Shown: positions 16,279-23,263, counted from the stretch's first letter. The stretch: 30,191 nucleotides of DNA from CAZZEX01 sp964653285 (GCA_964653285.1 CAZZEX010000057.1:1-30191); one strand, 5' to 3'. Numbers and translations are program-made. The notes: generated from the sequence alone by a model not told the origin.

Positions 16279-17046
16279 ATGTTGCGCTTTTTCCTGGCTG
16301 ACCTGCACCTTCACACCTGTCTTTCGCCCTGCGCCGGACTGGAGATGCTCCCGGAGTTCATCGTGGAGCGGGCGCAGGAACTGGGGCTACAAATTATCGC
16401 CGTCACCGACCATAACTCGGCCGAAAACGGAGCAGCGGTGGTCAACGCCGCCCGAGGCACAGGTATCACGGTGCTTCCGGGTATGGAAGTCCAGACCCGC
16501 GAGGAAGTGCACCTGCTCACTCTGTTCGATACGTTGGAGCAGGTGGCCTTTTGGCAAGAGCAAGTCTACGCCAACCTACCGCCACTCAAGAACGACGAGG
16601 CGGTTTTCGGGGAGCAACTGATACTCGACGCGGACGGGGATCCGGCCGGCTACCTTGACCGGCTACTCCTGACCTCGACTTATTTCTCTGTAGAGGACGT
16701 GGTACAGCGCGTGCGTGAACTGGATGGGCTATGCATCCCGGCCCACGTGGACCGGACGATGTACAGCATCATCTCCAACCTGGGCTTCATCCCGCCGGAC
16801 TTAGACGTTGTGGGGGTGGAGATTTCAGCCAACATCGGCCCGGTTGAAGCCCGCGAGCGTTTCCCCCAACTGGCACGCTACAGCCTGGTGGCGGATGGTG
16901 ACGCCCATCGCCTGAAGGAGATGGTGAGGCGCACGACGTTCAAGATGACCGCGCCTACTATCGCCGAAATATCGCTGGCTCTGGCTGGCGTCGAGGGCCG
17001 CGAGGTGTGGGTGGACGGTCTGCGGTCGGGAGCGACGGCGTGCTAG
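16279..17046 (+). CDS. PHP-domain metal-dependent phosphoesterase
   Basis: This 255-residue protein has a PHP (polymerase and histidinol phosphatase) fold. Metal-ligand motifs are clear: DLHLHTCLSPC near residue 7, TDHNS near 40, PGMEV near 70, AHVDR near 155 and DGDAHR near 210. Family members hydrolyse phosphoesters with two or three divalent metals, but the substrate of this subgroup is not known to me. From memory, close relatives sit next to a histidine-kinase-type ATPase and a SpoIIE-like protein in clostridial and Thermotogales HydABC bifurcating hydrogenase operons, which is the arrangement here. The next gene starts at a GTG inside its last codons. Function in the redox complex, perhaps regulation or assembly, is inference. 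Confidence 0.85.
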   Translation: MLRFFLADLHLHTCLSPCAGLEMLPEFIVERAQELGLQIIAVTDHNSAENGAAVVNAARGTGITVLPGMEVQTREEVHLLTLFDTLEQVAFWQEQVYANLPPLKNDEAVFGEQLILDADGDPAGYLDRLLLTSTYFSVEDVVQRVRELDGLCIPAHVDRTMYSIISNLGFIPPDLDVVGVEISANIGPVEARERFPQLARYSLVADGDAHRLKEMVRRTTFKMTAPTIAEISLALAGVEGREVWVDGLRSGATAC

Positions 17047-17594
17047 AGTTGTCGTTGCACATCCTGGATATACTGGAGAACGGTATCGAGGCGGGCGCGA
17101 CGCGGGTCGAGTTGCGGATTGAGGAGGATCTGGAAGCCGACCGGCTGACCATCGAGGTCATTGACAATGGAAAGGGGATGGCCGAGGAGACGTTACCCCG
17201 CGTGCTCGACCCCTTTTTCACCACGCGGCAGACGCGCCATGTGGGGTTGGGGCTGCCGCTCTTCGCCGCTGCCGCCGAATGGTGCAACGGCGAACTGCAC
17301 GTAGAATCGCAGGTCGGACAGGGGACGCGGGTAGTCGCCACCTTTCAGCACAGCCATATTGACCGCGCCCCGCTGGGCGACGTCAAAAGCACGCTACTGG
17401 CGTTTCTTCTGACCGAGCGACCCGTTGACCTGCACTACGTCCATCGCGTGGACGGGCGCGCCTTCGAGTTCGACACGGCCGAGTTGCGGGATGAGTTGGG
17501 CGACGTGCCGCTCACCCACCCGGCCGTGCGCCGCTGGCTGGGGGAGTTTATTGTTGAGGGGGAGATGTCCGTTGCGGGGCTTGCCGCGCTATGA
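17040..17594 (+). CDS. HATPase (GHKL) protein of the HydABC-associated regulatory trio
   Basis: This 184-residue protein has a complete GHKL ATP-binding core: N-box LDILENGIEAGATRV, G1 box DNGKGM, F-box-like DPFFTTRQTR and G2 box VGLGLPLF. It has no histidine phospho-acceptor domain or sensor, so it resembles an anti-sigma-factor-type kinase or a stand-alone ATPase more than a two-component kinase. A conserved C-terminal extension (HRVDGRAFEFDT, ELGDVPLTHPAV) is typical of the version linked to bifurcating hydrogenase operons. Start: GTG 17040, giving VLELSLHILD, overlaps the PHP stop by 7 nt; the ATG at 17007 would lie deep in that gene. The natural downstream partner is the SpoIIE-like gene at 19171, now separated by a restriction-modification pair. 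Confidence 0.85.
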   Translation: MLELSLHILDILENGIEAGATRVELRIEEDLEADRLTIEVIDNGKGMAEETLPRVLDPFFTTRQTRHVGLGLPLFAAAAEWCNGELHVESQVGQGTRVVATFQHSHIDRAPLGDVKSTLLAFLLTERPVDLHYVHRVDGRAFEFDTAELRDELGDVPLTHPAVRRWLGEFIVEGEMSVAGLAAL

Positions 17595-18502
17595 ACAAGG
17601 CAACAAGACGCCTGTATCTTGAATACAACAATCCGGCTCCAAGGAACCGCACGCTGTTTCTGACCGCGGCCGACCGAAAACGATATGCCGACCTGCCAAC
17701 GCTTGCCGAGATTCGAATGGATCCGCCTTTCTCTGCACTACTTGACCGCATTTACTCCGGTGATTGTGTAGAAGGAATGTCGCTACTTCCCGATGAAACT
17801 ATAGACCTTGTCTTTGCTGATCCGCCTTACAACATTGGAAAGGACTATGGCAACAATCATAAGCGGCTTTCAGACCAGGAATATAGAGAGTGGAGCGACC
17901 AGTGGATTCGAGAAGCGGTCCGCCTGCTCAAGCCAACGGGCTCCATCTACGTTTGCAGCGATTGGCGTTATTCAGGAATGATTCAGGCACTCTTGGATAG
18001 TCACTGCATCGTTAAGAACCGCATCACGTGGCGACGCGAGAAAGGGCGCGGCAGTAGACGCAACTGGAAAAACAATATGGAAGATATCTGGTTCGCTGTC
18101 AAGTCAGAGAACTATGTCTTTAATGTTGAAGAGGTCAAGATCAAGAAACAAGTGCTAGCACCCTACCGGGAGAACGGAGAACCCAAAGATTGGGTCGAGG
18201 AGAATGGTGAGCGGTATCGCTACACCCACCCGGCCAACATCTGGATAGATACGGTTGTCCCATTCTGGTCAATGCCGGAGAACACACCTCACCCAACTCA
18301 AAAGCCCGAGATGGTCGTCGAACGGGTGATAAAGGCCAGTTCGAGTCCCGGAGACGTTGTACTTGATCCCTTTATGGGTTCAGGCACAACGGCAGTAGTC
18401 GCTTCTCGGTTGGGACGGCGCTTTATCGGCTTTGAGATCAACAAAGAATACGTTCGCCTGTCCGCGAAACGACTTGACCGGACGCAACGTGGTCTGCTCT
18501 AG
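17591..18502 (+). CDS. Type II DNA methyltransferase, beta class (N4-cytosine/N6-adenine)
   Basis: This 303-residue protein carries the catalytic motif DPPYN at about residue 77 ahead of the S-adenosylmethionine-binding motif FMGSGTT at about residue 261, the order that defines the beta class of amino-methyltransferases. TGSIYVCSDWRYSG and HPTQKPE are further conserved blocks. The N-terminal NRTLFLTAADRKRY is a recognisable lead-in for this subfamily, which supports the start at 17591 overlapping the previous stop (ATGA). Base composition is clearly lower in GC than the flanking genes, with many AAT, AAA and GAT codons, consistent with recent transfer. The following gene is the matching nuclease. 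Recognition sequence cannot be deduced here. Confidence 0.9.
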   Translation: MNKATRRLYLEYNNPAPRNRTLFLTAADRKRYADLPTLAEIRMDPPFSALLDRIYSGDCVEGMSLLPDETIDLVFADPPYNIGKDYGNNHKRLSDQEYREWSDQWIREAVRLLKPTGSIYVCSDWRYSGMIQALLDSHCIVKNRITWRREKGRGSRRNWKNNMEDIWFAVKSENYVFNVEEVKIKKQVLAPYRENGEPKDWVEENGERYRYTHPANIWIDTVVPFWSMPENTPHPTQKPEMVVERVIKASSSPGDVVLDPFMGSGTTAVVASRLGRRFIGFEINKEYVRLSAKRLDRTQRGLL

Positions 18503-18511
18503 CGAGGCCTG

Positions 18512-19144
18512 ATGAACATTTTCGACGAATTGCGGGCGCGAATCGAAACCTTCTTGCAGTCACGAAAGTCATTCATTGTCAGCGAAGAGTTCCGCCGCAG
18601 CACTCGGGGTGTAGGCGACGCAATTGAGGGCCTGATTGTTGACGAATTCGGAGATATCGCAAAGGGACTCGTTGATGTAGTTGATACCAGTTTCAGCCGC
18701 CGGGCGATGGAGGATTTGTCTTTCAGGATTGGCAGCGGGTACTATGCAGTGGATGTGAAAACCCATCGTGAGGAACCGGGCTTTCACATGCCCAATTTGA
18801 CCTCGGTGAAGCGGCTGATGGACTTTTACGAAAACGATGACAACTATTTCGTCATCGTTATGATAAAGTACCGTCTCACTGATACCGGAAGCCTCGAGGA
18901 CGTCACCGCCATCGTTGAGCCAATCGAGTGGTTTGATTGGGACTGCTTGCGCATTGGTGCTCTGGGATGGGGGCAACTACAGTTTAGAAGCGCGTCTGAC
19001 ATTCGGGTTAACCGCAGCCAAACTCGGAAAGATTGGCTTCGCTCTTTCACCGGGGAGTTGAGGGAACATTATGCCAGGGAAGAGAACAAGATCAAAGAGC
19101 GATTGGACTATTTGGAAGCGTTCGTTGCGAAGAAGTTGGGTTAG
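18512..19144 (+). CDS. Type II restriction endonuclease, PD-(D/E)xK type
   Basis: This 210-residue protein lies 9 bp after the methyltransferase. A likely PD-(D/E)xK core is seen as GSGYYAVDVKTHRE near residues 73-86, with Asp-x-Lys as the second catalytic pair and acidic residues upstream (IEGLIVDEFGDI) as candidates for the first. GFHMPNLTSVKRL follows and looks family-specific. It lacks ATPase or specificity domains, as expected for a stand-alone type II enzyme. Low GC matches its partner. A C-terminal charged helix (EENKIKERLDYLEAFVAKK) closes the protein. Assignment rests on the motif, the size and adjacency to the methylase. Confidence 0.75.
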   Translation: MNIFDELRARIETFLQSRKSFIVSEEFRRSTRGVGDAIEGLIVDEFGDIAKGLVDVVDTSFSRRAMEDLSFRIGSGYYAVDVKTHREEPGFHMPNLTSVKRLMDFYENDDNYFVIVMIKYRLTDTGSLEDVTAIVEPIEWFDWDCLRIGALGWGQLQFRSASDIRVNRSQTRKDWLRSFTGELREHYAREENKIKERLDYLEAFVAKKLG

Positions 19145-19170
19145 CAGCAGCAAGTCAGGATGCACCGCTC

Positions 19171-20295
19171 GTGAGCCTGTGGATTGAAACCGCATACCAG
19201 AGCCTCGCCAGGGCCGGCGAGGAAGTGTGCGGGGAAGCGGTCAGAACCTTTCAAACCGAAGACTGTTTTTTTGCTATCCTTGCCAGCGGCCCGCAGGGTG
19301 GGGCGGAGGGTGCTGCCCTGGCCGGGCAGACGACGGAGCGCGCCCTGGAGATGCTGCAGGCGGGAGATGCACCTGACCGCGTGGCGGATTCCCTCATCGT
19401 TGCGCCTCCCGCCGGTGAGGAGGTCACCTTTTCCATCCTGCAGGTACTGGGCGGAGACCAGGCCCACCTGGTGGAGTGCGAGGCCTTGCCTCTGTGCCTC
19501 ATCCGGCGCGGCGAGGTAGAGTTCCTGCCGCTGAGCGAGGAGATCGTCCACGGGCGGCTCCTACGCGCGTGCCGCTTCCGGCTGCGCGATGGCGACTATA
19601 TGGCGATGGTCAGCCAGGGCTATCTGCGCCCCCGGGGCTGGGGGTGGGGCTGGGCCGACATCGCCGTCGCCGTGCGGCGCTGGACCGACACCGGCTGCGA
19701 CGCTGGCGAACTCCTGGGCGCGCTGGTGCGCACCTACCGCCGCCTGAACCCCGCACCGCCCCGGCAGAACGTGACCGTCGTCGCCATGCACGTCCGGCCC
19801 GTGCGCACCGCCACCGTCTGGACCGGCCCGCCGGCCGACCCGGCCCAGGACGGGGCGGCGCTGGAGAAGTTGATGGCCGAGCCGGGCACGCGGGTTATCT
19901 GTGGCGACACCACCGCCCAGATCGCCGCCCGGCTGCTGGGGGCCGAACTGGAGATGGAGCCCCGCCCCGAACACGGCTGGGCAGAGGTGCCGCCCGTCTC
20001 ACGCCTGGAGGGGGTGGACCTGGTCACGGAGGGGCTGGTGACGCTGGGCGAGGCGCGGGAGCGCATGGCGGCGGCGAAGCGGGTGCGCGATCTGCCCCGA
20101 GGGGAAGATGGCGCCACGCGGCTGGCCCGTGTGCTGCTGGCAGCCGATAGGATCCACTTCATCGTCGGCCTGGCAGTCAACCCCGCCCAGGCCGCGGACG
20201 CCGCCCGCACTGTCCCGCTGCGGCAGGCGGTGGTGCAGGAACTGGTGCACGACCTGAAGGCGCGGGGCAAGTTGGTGTCAGTTGAATACATGTGA
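19171..20295 (+). CDS. SpoIIE/PP2C-like protein of the HydABC-associated trio, probably catalytically inactive
   Basis: This 374-residue protein has the overall pattern of the SpoIIE-like serine phosphatases found in bifurcating-hydrogenase operons: an N-terminal IETAYQSLARAGEEVCGE, a central PP2C-like region and a C-terminal block with VICGDTTAQIAARLLG, LEGVDLVTEGLVTL and ADRIHFIVGLAVNP. The residues expected to bind metal are missing: A-D-G is ASG (Ser39), S-D-G is SQG (Gln149) and the late Asp-Asp is Gln-Asn before VTVV (about 198-200). Start: GTG 19171 with AGGA 10 nt upstream gives SLWIETAYQSL, matching the family N-terminus; the upstream ATG at 19033 lies within the nuclease gene. It probably acts with the GHKL protein at 17040, perhaps as a binding partner rather than a phosphatase. 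Confidence 0.82.
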   Translation: MSLWIETAYQSLARAGEEVCGEAVRTFQTEDCFFAILASGPQGGAEGAALAGQTTERALEMLQAGDAPDRVADSLIVAPPAGEEVTFSILQVLGGDQAHLVECEALPLCLIRRGEVEFLPLSEEIVHGRLLRACRFRLRDGDYMAMVSQGYLRPRGWGWGWADIAVAVRRWTDTGCDAGELLGALVRTYRRLNPAPPRQNVTVVAMHVRPVRTATVWTGPPADPAQDGAALEKLMAEPGTRVICGDTTAQIAARLLGAELEMEPRPEHGWAEVPPVSRLEGVDLVTEGLVTLGEARERMAAAKRVRDLPRGEDGATRLARVLLAADRIHFIVGLAVNPAQAADAARTVPLRQAVVQELVHDLKARGKLVSVEYM

Positions 20296-20348
20296 ATGTG
20301 ATCGCATGCGTTTTATGCTTGTCGGGCCTGTCGGATTTCGCCGGGCAA

Positions 20349-20440
20349 TGTGCTCAAAGGGGACGTGCCGTCCCCGTATGTGGTGTTAAGACTGTATGCT
20401 CCGAATGTGAGACGCGGACGACACGTCCGCTCTGAGCACA
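20349..20440. repeat. Inverted pair of REP-like palindromic elements
   Basis: The left element (20349-20378) and the reverse complement of the right element (20411-20440) align end to end: TGTGCTCA, then two purines and a G, then a hairpin GGGGAC/GTCCCC in one and GCGGAC/GTCCGC in the other. Stem differences are compensatory (G-C in one is C-G in the other), so the hairpin appears selected. The outer 8 bases form terminal inverted repeats around 92 bp. It lies in the 199-bp gap between the SpoIIE-like gene and the nucleotidyltransferase module, in which I see nothing else convincing. Confidence 0.75.
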
Positions 20441-20494
20441 CCGCGAGATCCCAGAGAGCCTGCATGTTTTACATAGCCGGACGGTGAACCGATA

Positions 20495-20752
20495 ATGGGT
20501 GTCCGAGATCCTGAGACTGAGTGGGTGCGTGTGCAGATTTATCGTCGCATGAGCGGTGAACAGCGCATCGCATTGGCGGCGGAGATGTTCGAGGACGGCG
20601 TCGCCATTGTGCGGGCCTCAATTCTCGACCGCTACCCAGACAGCAGCGCTGATGAGCTCAAACGGCAAGTGCGTTGGCGTGTCCTGCCACACGGGCTGGC
20701 GCTACAGGTGGAGCGATACCTGCAGAACATGCAAACGAGGGAAAGTCAATGA
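20495..20752 (+). CDS. Small protein paired with a nucleotidyltransferase, antitoxin-like
   Basis: This 85-residue, mostly helical and charged protein has YRRMSGEQRIALAAEMFEDG followed by ILDRYPDSSADELKRQVRWR. I recognise the general shape from small hypothetical proteins that precede nucleotidyltransferase-fold genes in Chloroflexota, cyanobacteria and Armatimonadota. They commonly contain an 'RMSPEQ...' helix, a 'RHP..SEEEL' helix and no catalytic residues. It overlaps the next gene by ATGA, so expression is coupled. A role as antitoxin or partner is inference from the arrangement. Start ATG 20495 keeps the conserved DPETEWVRVQIYRRM lead. Confidence 0.65.
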   Translation: MGVRDPETEWVRVQIYRRMSGEQRIALAAEMFEDGVAIVRASILDRYPDSSADELKRQVRWRVLPHGLALQVERYLQNMQTRESQ

Positions 20753-21327
20753 GCATCCAGGGCGAAATACTGCTCTTTGTCATTGACCAACTGGAGCGGC
20801 TGGACGTCCCCTACATGCTTGTCGGCTCGTTCGCTTCCAATTATTGGGGGCGACCGCGCTTCACTCACGACGCCGACATGATTGTCGAGATTCCGGTCAG
20901 CAAAGCTGCGTCTCTGGCATCTGCACTGGAGGCCGACTTTTATGCGCCCCAGTTCGCGATTGAGGAAGCGATAGCCAGACGTTCGCACTTTAACGTTATC
21001 CACCTGGAGCAATCTTTCAAAGTGGACTTCTGGGTGCGTCGCGACGAGTCTTATGCACGCGAGGACTTCCAGCGCCGACGGCGCGTGACCATGTTTGGGC
21101 GCCCGGTGTGGGTGAACAGCCCGGAAGACACCATCCTGAACAAACTGCGTTGGTACAAAATCTCGCCGGTGCTCGACCGTCAACTTCAAGACGCGCTGGA
21201 AGTGTACGAGATTCAAGAGCCCGATCTGGACCAGGCATACCTGGATAGATGGGCTGCCCGGTTGGGAGTGGCCGACTTGCTGGCCCGTATTCGGGCCGGG
21301 GCTGCGCGCCCGCCGGACGAGAAGTAA
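20749..21327 (+). CDS. Nucleotidyltransferase-fold protein (AbiEii/MNT-like)
   Basis: This 192-residue protein has the nucleotidyltransferase signature MLVGSFASNYWGRPRFTHDADMIVEI: a Gly-Ser pair followed by Asp-x-Asp (residues about 41-43) as metal ligands. A later KVDFWVRRDESYAREDF gives a third candidate acidic residue, and SPEDTILNKLRWY is a common motif in this family. Start is ATG 20749 overlapping the upstream stop; the frame extends upstream but into the small partner gene. Such proteins act as toxins or antitoxins in two-gene modules by adding nucleotides to tRNA or to a partner protein; which applies here is unknown. Confidence 0.8.
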   Translation: MSIQGEILLFVIDQLERLDVPYMLVGSFASNYWGRPRFTHDADMIVEIPVSKAASLASALEADFYAPQFAIEEAIARRSHFNVIHLEQSFKVDFWVRRDESYAREDFQRRRRVTMFGRPVWVNSPEDTILNKLRWYKISPVLDRQLQDALEVYEIQEPDLDQAYLDRWAARLGVADLLARIRAGAARPPDEK

Positions 21328-21366
21328 TCGTTTCGCCATACCTGAGTGTCAGGTTCAACCTATCAG

Positions 21367-21413
21367 ACGAATCTACGAACTACGAATTTACGAATCTACG
21401 AATTTACGAATCC
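21367..21413 (+). repeat. Octamer tandem repeat ACGAAT[C/T]T, six units, intergenic
   Basis: Units ACGAATCT, ACGAACT (7 bp), ACGAATTT, ACGAATCT, ACGAATTT and ACGAATCC run directly into AGGAGGT, the ribosome binding site of the leader ORF. This is the only one of the simple tandem repeats in the window that lies outside a convincing gene, and it forms the 5' flank of the Hdr operon. Confidence 0.9.
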
Positions 21414-21424
21414 AGGAGGTGTAT

Positions 21425-21484
21425 ATGACAGCACGGTATCACCAGTTGACGGACGAATCCTGCTATCACAGACGAGAGGTGTAA
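21425..21484 (+). CDS. 19-codon leader ORF upstream of hdrA
   Basis: ATG 21425 is preceded by a perfect AGGAGGT (21414-21420, spacing 4). It opens a frame of 19 codons (MTARYHQLTDESCYHRREV) ending at TAA 21482-21484. The hdrA ATG follows after 2 bases, and the hdrA ribosome binding site (GAGAGGT) lies inside the last codons of the small ORF. The design suggests translational coupling. No similarity is recognised. It could be a short regulatory peptide or simply a translation-coupling device. Confidence 0.45.
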   Translation: MTARYHQLTDESCYHRREV

Positions 21485-21486
21485 AT

Positions 21487-22332
21487 ATGGAGCAACCTAA
21501 AATCGGCGTATATATCTGCGAGTGCGGCATCAACATCGCCGCCACGGTCAACGTGCGGGAGGTGGTCGCCTTCGCCAGCCGGTTGCCCAACGTGACCGTC
21601 GCCCGCGAGTACAAGTACATGTGCTCCGAGCCCGGCCAGAATATGATCAAGGACGACATCCGGGAGTTGGGCCTCACCCGCGTGGTGGTCGCTTCCTGCA
21701 CCCCGCGCATGCACGAGCCCACCTTCCAGACCGCCGTCTCTGAGGCCGGCCTTAACCCCTACTACTTCGCCATGGCCAACATCCGCGAGCAGTGCTCTTG
21801 GATCATCAAGGACGTCGCGCCGGCCACGGCCAAGGCGAAGCGGCTGGTCAGTTCGGCCGTCTATCGGGTGGCCTACCAGGAGGCACTGGAGTCACACAAG
21901 GAACCGGTCACCAAGGCGGCGCTCATCGTTGGCGGGGGCATCGCCGGCATCCAGGCGGCCCTTACGATGGCCGATGCTGGCTATCCGGTCTACCTGGTTG
22001 AGCGGGAGCCCTCCATCGGCGGGCACATGGCGCAACTGGACAAGACCTTCCCCACGCTCGATTGTAGTACCTGAATTCTCGGCCCCAAGATGATGGATGC
22101 CGGTCGGCATCCCAACATCACGCTCCTGAGTTACAGTGAGGTCGAGGAAGTCTCAGGCTACGTGGGCAATTTCAAGGTCAAGGTGCGCAAGAAGGCCCGC
22201 TACGTGGACGAGGAGAAGTGCACCGGCTGCGGCCTGTGCTGGACCGAGTGCCTGACACGGCGCATCCCGCGCCTGAAACTGATCAAGATGGGCGAGATGA
22301 GTGTCGGGGAAAGGAGACCCGGAGAACGATGA
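21487..22332 (+). CDS. hdrA: HdrA N-terminal half with in-frame UGA (predicted selenocysteine 196)
   Basis: Read through the TGA at 22072, the frame encodes 281 residues. It has the HdrA N-terminal domain (residues 1-140, with CECGINIAATVNVREVV and VVVASCTPRMHEPTF), the FAD-binding motif GGGIAG (149-154), ER..SIGGHMAQLDKTFPT, then LDCST-U-ILGPKMMDAGRHPNI. Next is a [4Fe-4S] motif at C245/248/251/255. In other HdrA proteins the U position is the second Cys of a CxxC that helps bind a cluster near the flavin; Sec at this site is known in methanococcal HdrA. Homology continues without a shift after the TGA, which argues against decay. The frame then stops at 22332, overlapping nuoE (ATGA). A complete HdrA is about 650 residues, so this is only its first half; the rest is at 26408. 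Start ATG 21487 has GAGAGGT upstream. Confidence 0.85.
22072..22112 (+). promoter_or_regulatory. Candidate bacterial SECIS element after the hdrA UGA
   Basis: Starting 20 nt after the TGA, GGATGCC (22095-22101) pairs perfectly with GGCATCC (22106-22112) around the loop GGTC (22102-22105). The loop begins 28 nt after the last base of the TGA (27 nt between). This fits the bacterial SECIS rules as I know them: apical loop 16-37 nt from UGA, with G in the first two loop positions. GGUC is also the apical loop of E. coli fdhF. The bases encode conserved residues (DAGRHP), so part of the pairing could be coincidental. Confidence 0.7.
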
Positions 22333-22877
22333 GTGAGATTCCAGTAAGCGAGATTCTCGACCGCTATCCAACCGAGAGAGCCTCTAGCCTGGCTGTGCTG
22401 GAGGACGTCCAGCGGGAGTACAAGTACCTGCCCCGCGAGGCCCTGGAGACGACGGCCGAGAGACTGAAGATGCCCTTGAGCGAAGTTTACCAAATCGCCA
22501 CTTTCTTCAAGGCCTTCAGCCTCACTCCCAAGGGGGAAAACGTCATCAAAGTCTGCCTGGGTACGGCCTGTCACGTGGGAGGCGGGCCGCGTATCATGGC
22601 AGCAGTGGAGAAGAGCCTGGGGATCAAGGCTGGCAGCACGACGCCCGACTACAAGTTCTCGCTGGAGGCGATCCGGTGTGTGGGAGCCTGCGCGTCGGGA
22701 CCTATGATGCTGATCAACGAGCAGCCCTATAGTAAGATGACGCCGGCCAAGGCTGACGAACTGGTGGAGCGATTGCGCAGTGGAGAGCTCGCGCCAGAAC
22801 CGACCGAGGCAGTGACTGTTGAGACCGCCGGGCCACCTGCACCGGTAGACCTATCCGCAGTGCCGCCAGCAGGTTAG
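22329..22877 (+). CDS. nuoE: NuoE/HydC-like thioredoxin-fold [2Fe-2S] subunit
   Basis: This 182-residue protein is a clear NuoE/HydC/HoxE homologue: helical N-terminus LAVLEDVQREYKYLPREAL, then SEVYQIATFFKAFSL, then the [2Fe-2S] ligands C76-x4-C81 (CLGTAC) and C117-x3-C121 (CVGAC). It passes electrons within the NAD(P)H-oxidising module and normally binds the NuoF/HydB subunit encoded two genes on. ATG 22329 overlaps the hdrA stop and has GGAGA upstream; the upstream frame to 22218 would run through hdrA. A Pro/Thr/Glu-rich tail of about 25 residues after the fold is unusual but looks like a flexible end. Confidence 0.92.
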   Translation: MSEIPVSEILDRYPTERASSLAVLEDVQREYKYLPREALETTAERLKMPLSEVYQIATFFKAFSLTPKGENVIKVCLGTACHVGGGPRIMAAVEKSLGIKAGSTTPDYKFSLEAIRCVGACASGPMMLINEQPYSKMTPAKADELVERLRSGELAPEPTEAVTVETAGPPAPVDLSAVPPAG

Positions 22878-22891
22878 GGAAGGAGAAAACC

Positions 22892-23263
22892 ATGCCTAAA
22901 CTCAAGAGCTTGGAAGAGTTGCAACAACTGCGGAAGCGAGTACAGAAAGAGATCAAAGCCCGCACCCAGGCGAGCACGACCATCACTGTCGGGATGGGCA
23001 CCTGTGGCATCTCGGCCGGTGCGCGGGAGGTGATGCACGCCATTCTGGCGGAGTTGGAGGAGCGTAACATAGATGCCCACGTGACCACCACCGGTTGTAT
23101 TGGCATGTGCTTCAAGGAGCCCCTGGTGGACATCCAGCAGGGCGATGAACCGCGCGTCACCTACGGCAACGTCACCCCGTCCATGGTGCCCCGCCTGATC
23201 GAGGAGCACTTGGTGCAGGGCAACGTGGTGGCCGAATGGGTCGTCGGACGGATAACGGGATAG
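22892..23263 (+). CDS. Thioredoxin-like [2Fe-2S] ferredoxin of the NuoEF/Hyd module
   Basis: This 123-residue protein belongs to the small (2Fe-2S) thioredoxin-fold family placed between hydC/nuoE and hydB/nuoF in many bifurcating hydrogenase operons. Motifs are ITVGMGTCGISAGAREVMHA (C38) and TTTGCIGMCFKEPLVDIQ (C69, C73). Only three of the usual four ligands are visible, which appears normal for this subgroup. A coiled N-terminal helix (LEELQQLRKRVQKEIKAR) precedes the fold. GGAAGGAG lies just before ATG 22892, and the next gene follows after 10 bp. Confidence 0.88.
   Translation: MPKLKSLEELQQLRKRVQKEIKARTQASTTITVGMGTCGISAGAREVMHAILAELEERNIDAHVTTTGCIGMCFKEPLVDIQQGDEPRVTYGNVTPSMVPRLIEEHLVQGNVVAEWVVGRITG

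Noticed and set aside
19033..19170. Extended N-terminus of the SpoIIE-like protein from ATG 19033
   Set aside because: It would overlap 112 bp of the nuclease gene in another frame, and the family N-terminus (SLWIETAYQSL) begins at GTG 19171.
20468..20496. Promoter-like TTTACA-17-GATAAT upstream of the small gene at 20495
   Set aside because: The -10 box overlaps the best start codon, so the transcript would begin inside the gene; the family-like N-terminus supports the ATG at 20495. It could still drive an internal start.
21340..21354. Short inverted repeat ACCTGA-GTG-TCAGGT after the nucleotidyltransferase gene
   Set aside because: Only 6 bp of stem with no T-run; too weak to call a terminator or operator.
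22072..22074. TGA as a nonsense mutation making hdrA a pseudogene
   Set aside because: Homology continues in frame without change, the codon falls exactly on a Cys known to be Sec in relatives, and a fitting hairpin follows. A sequencing error cannot be excluded from one sequence.
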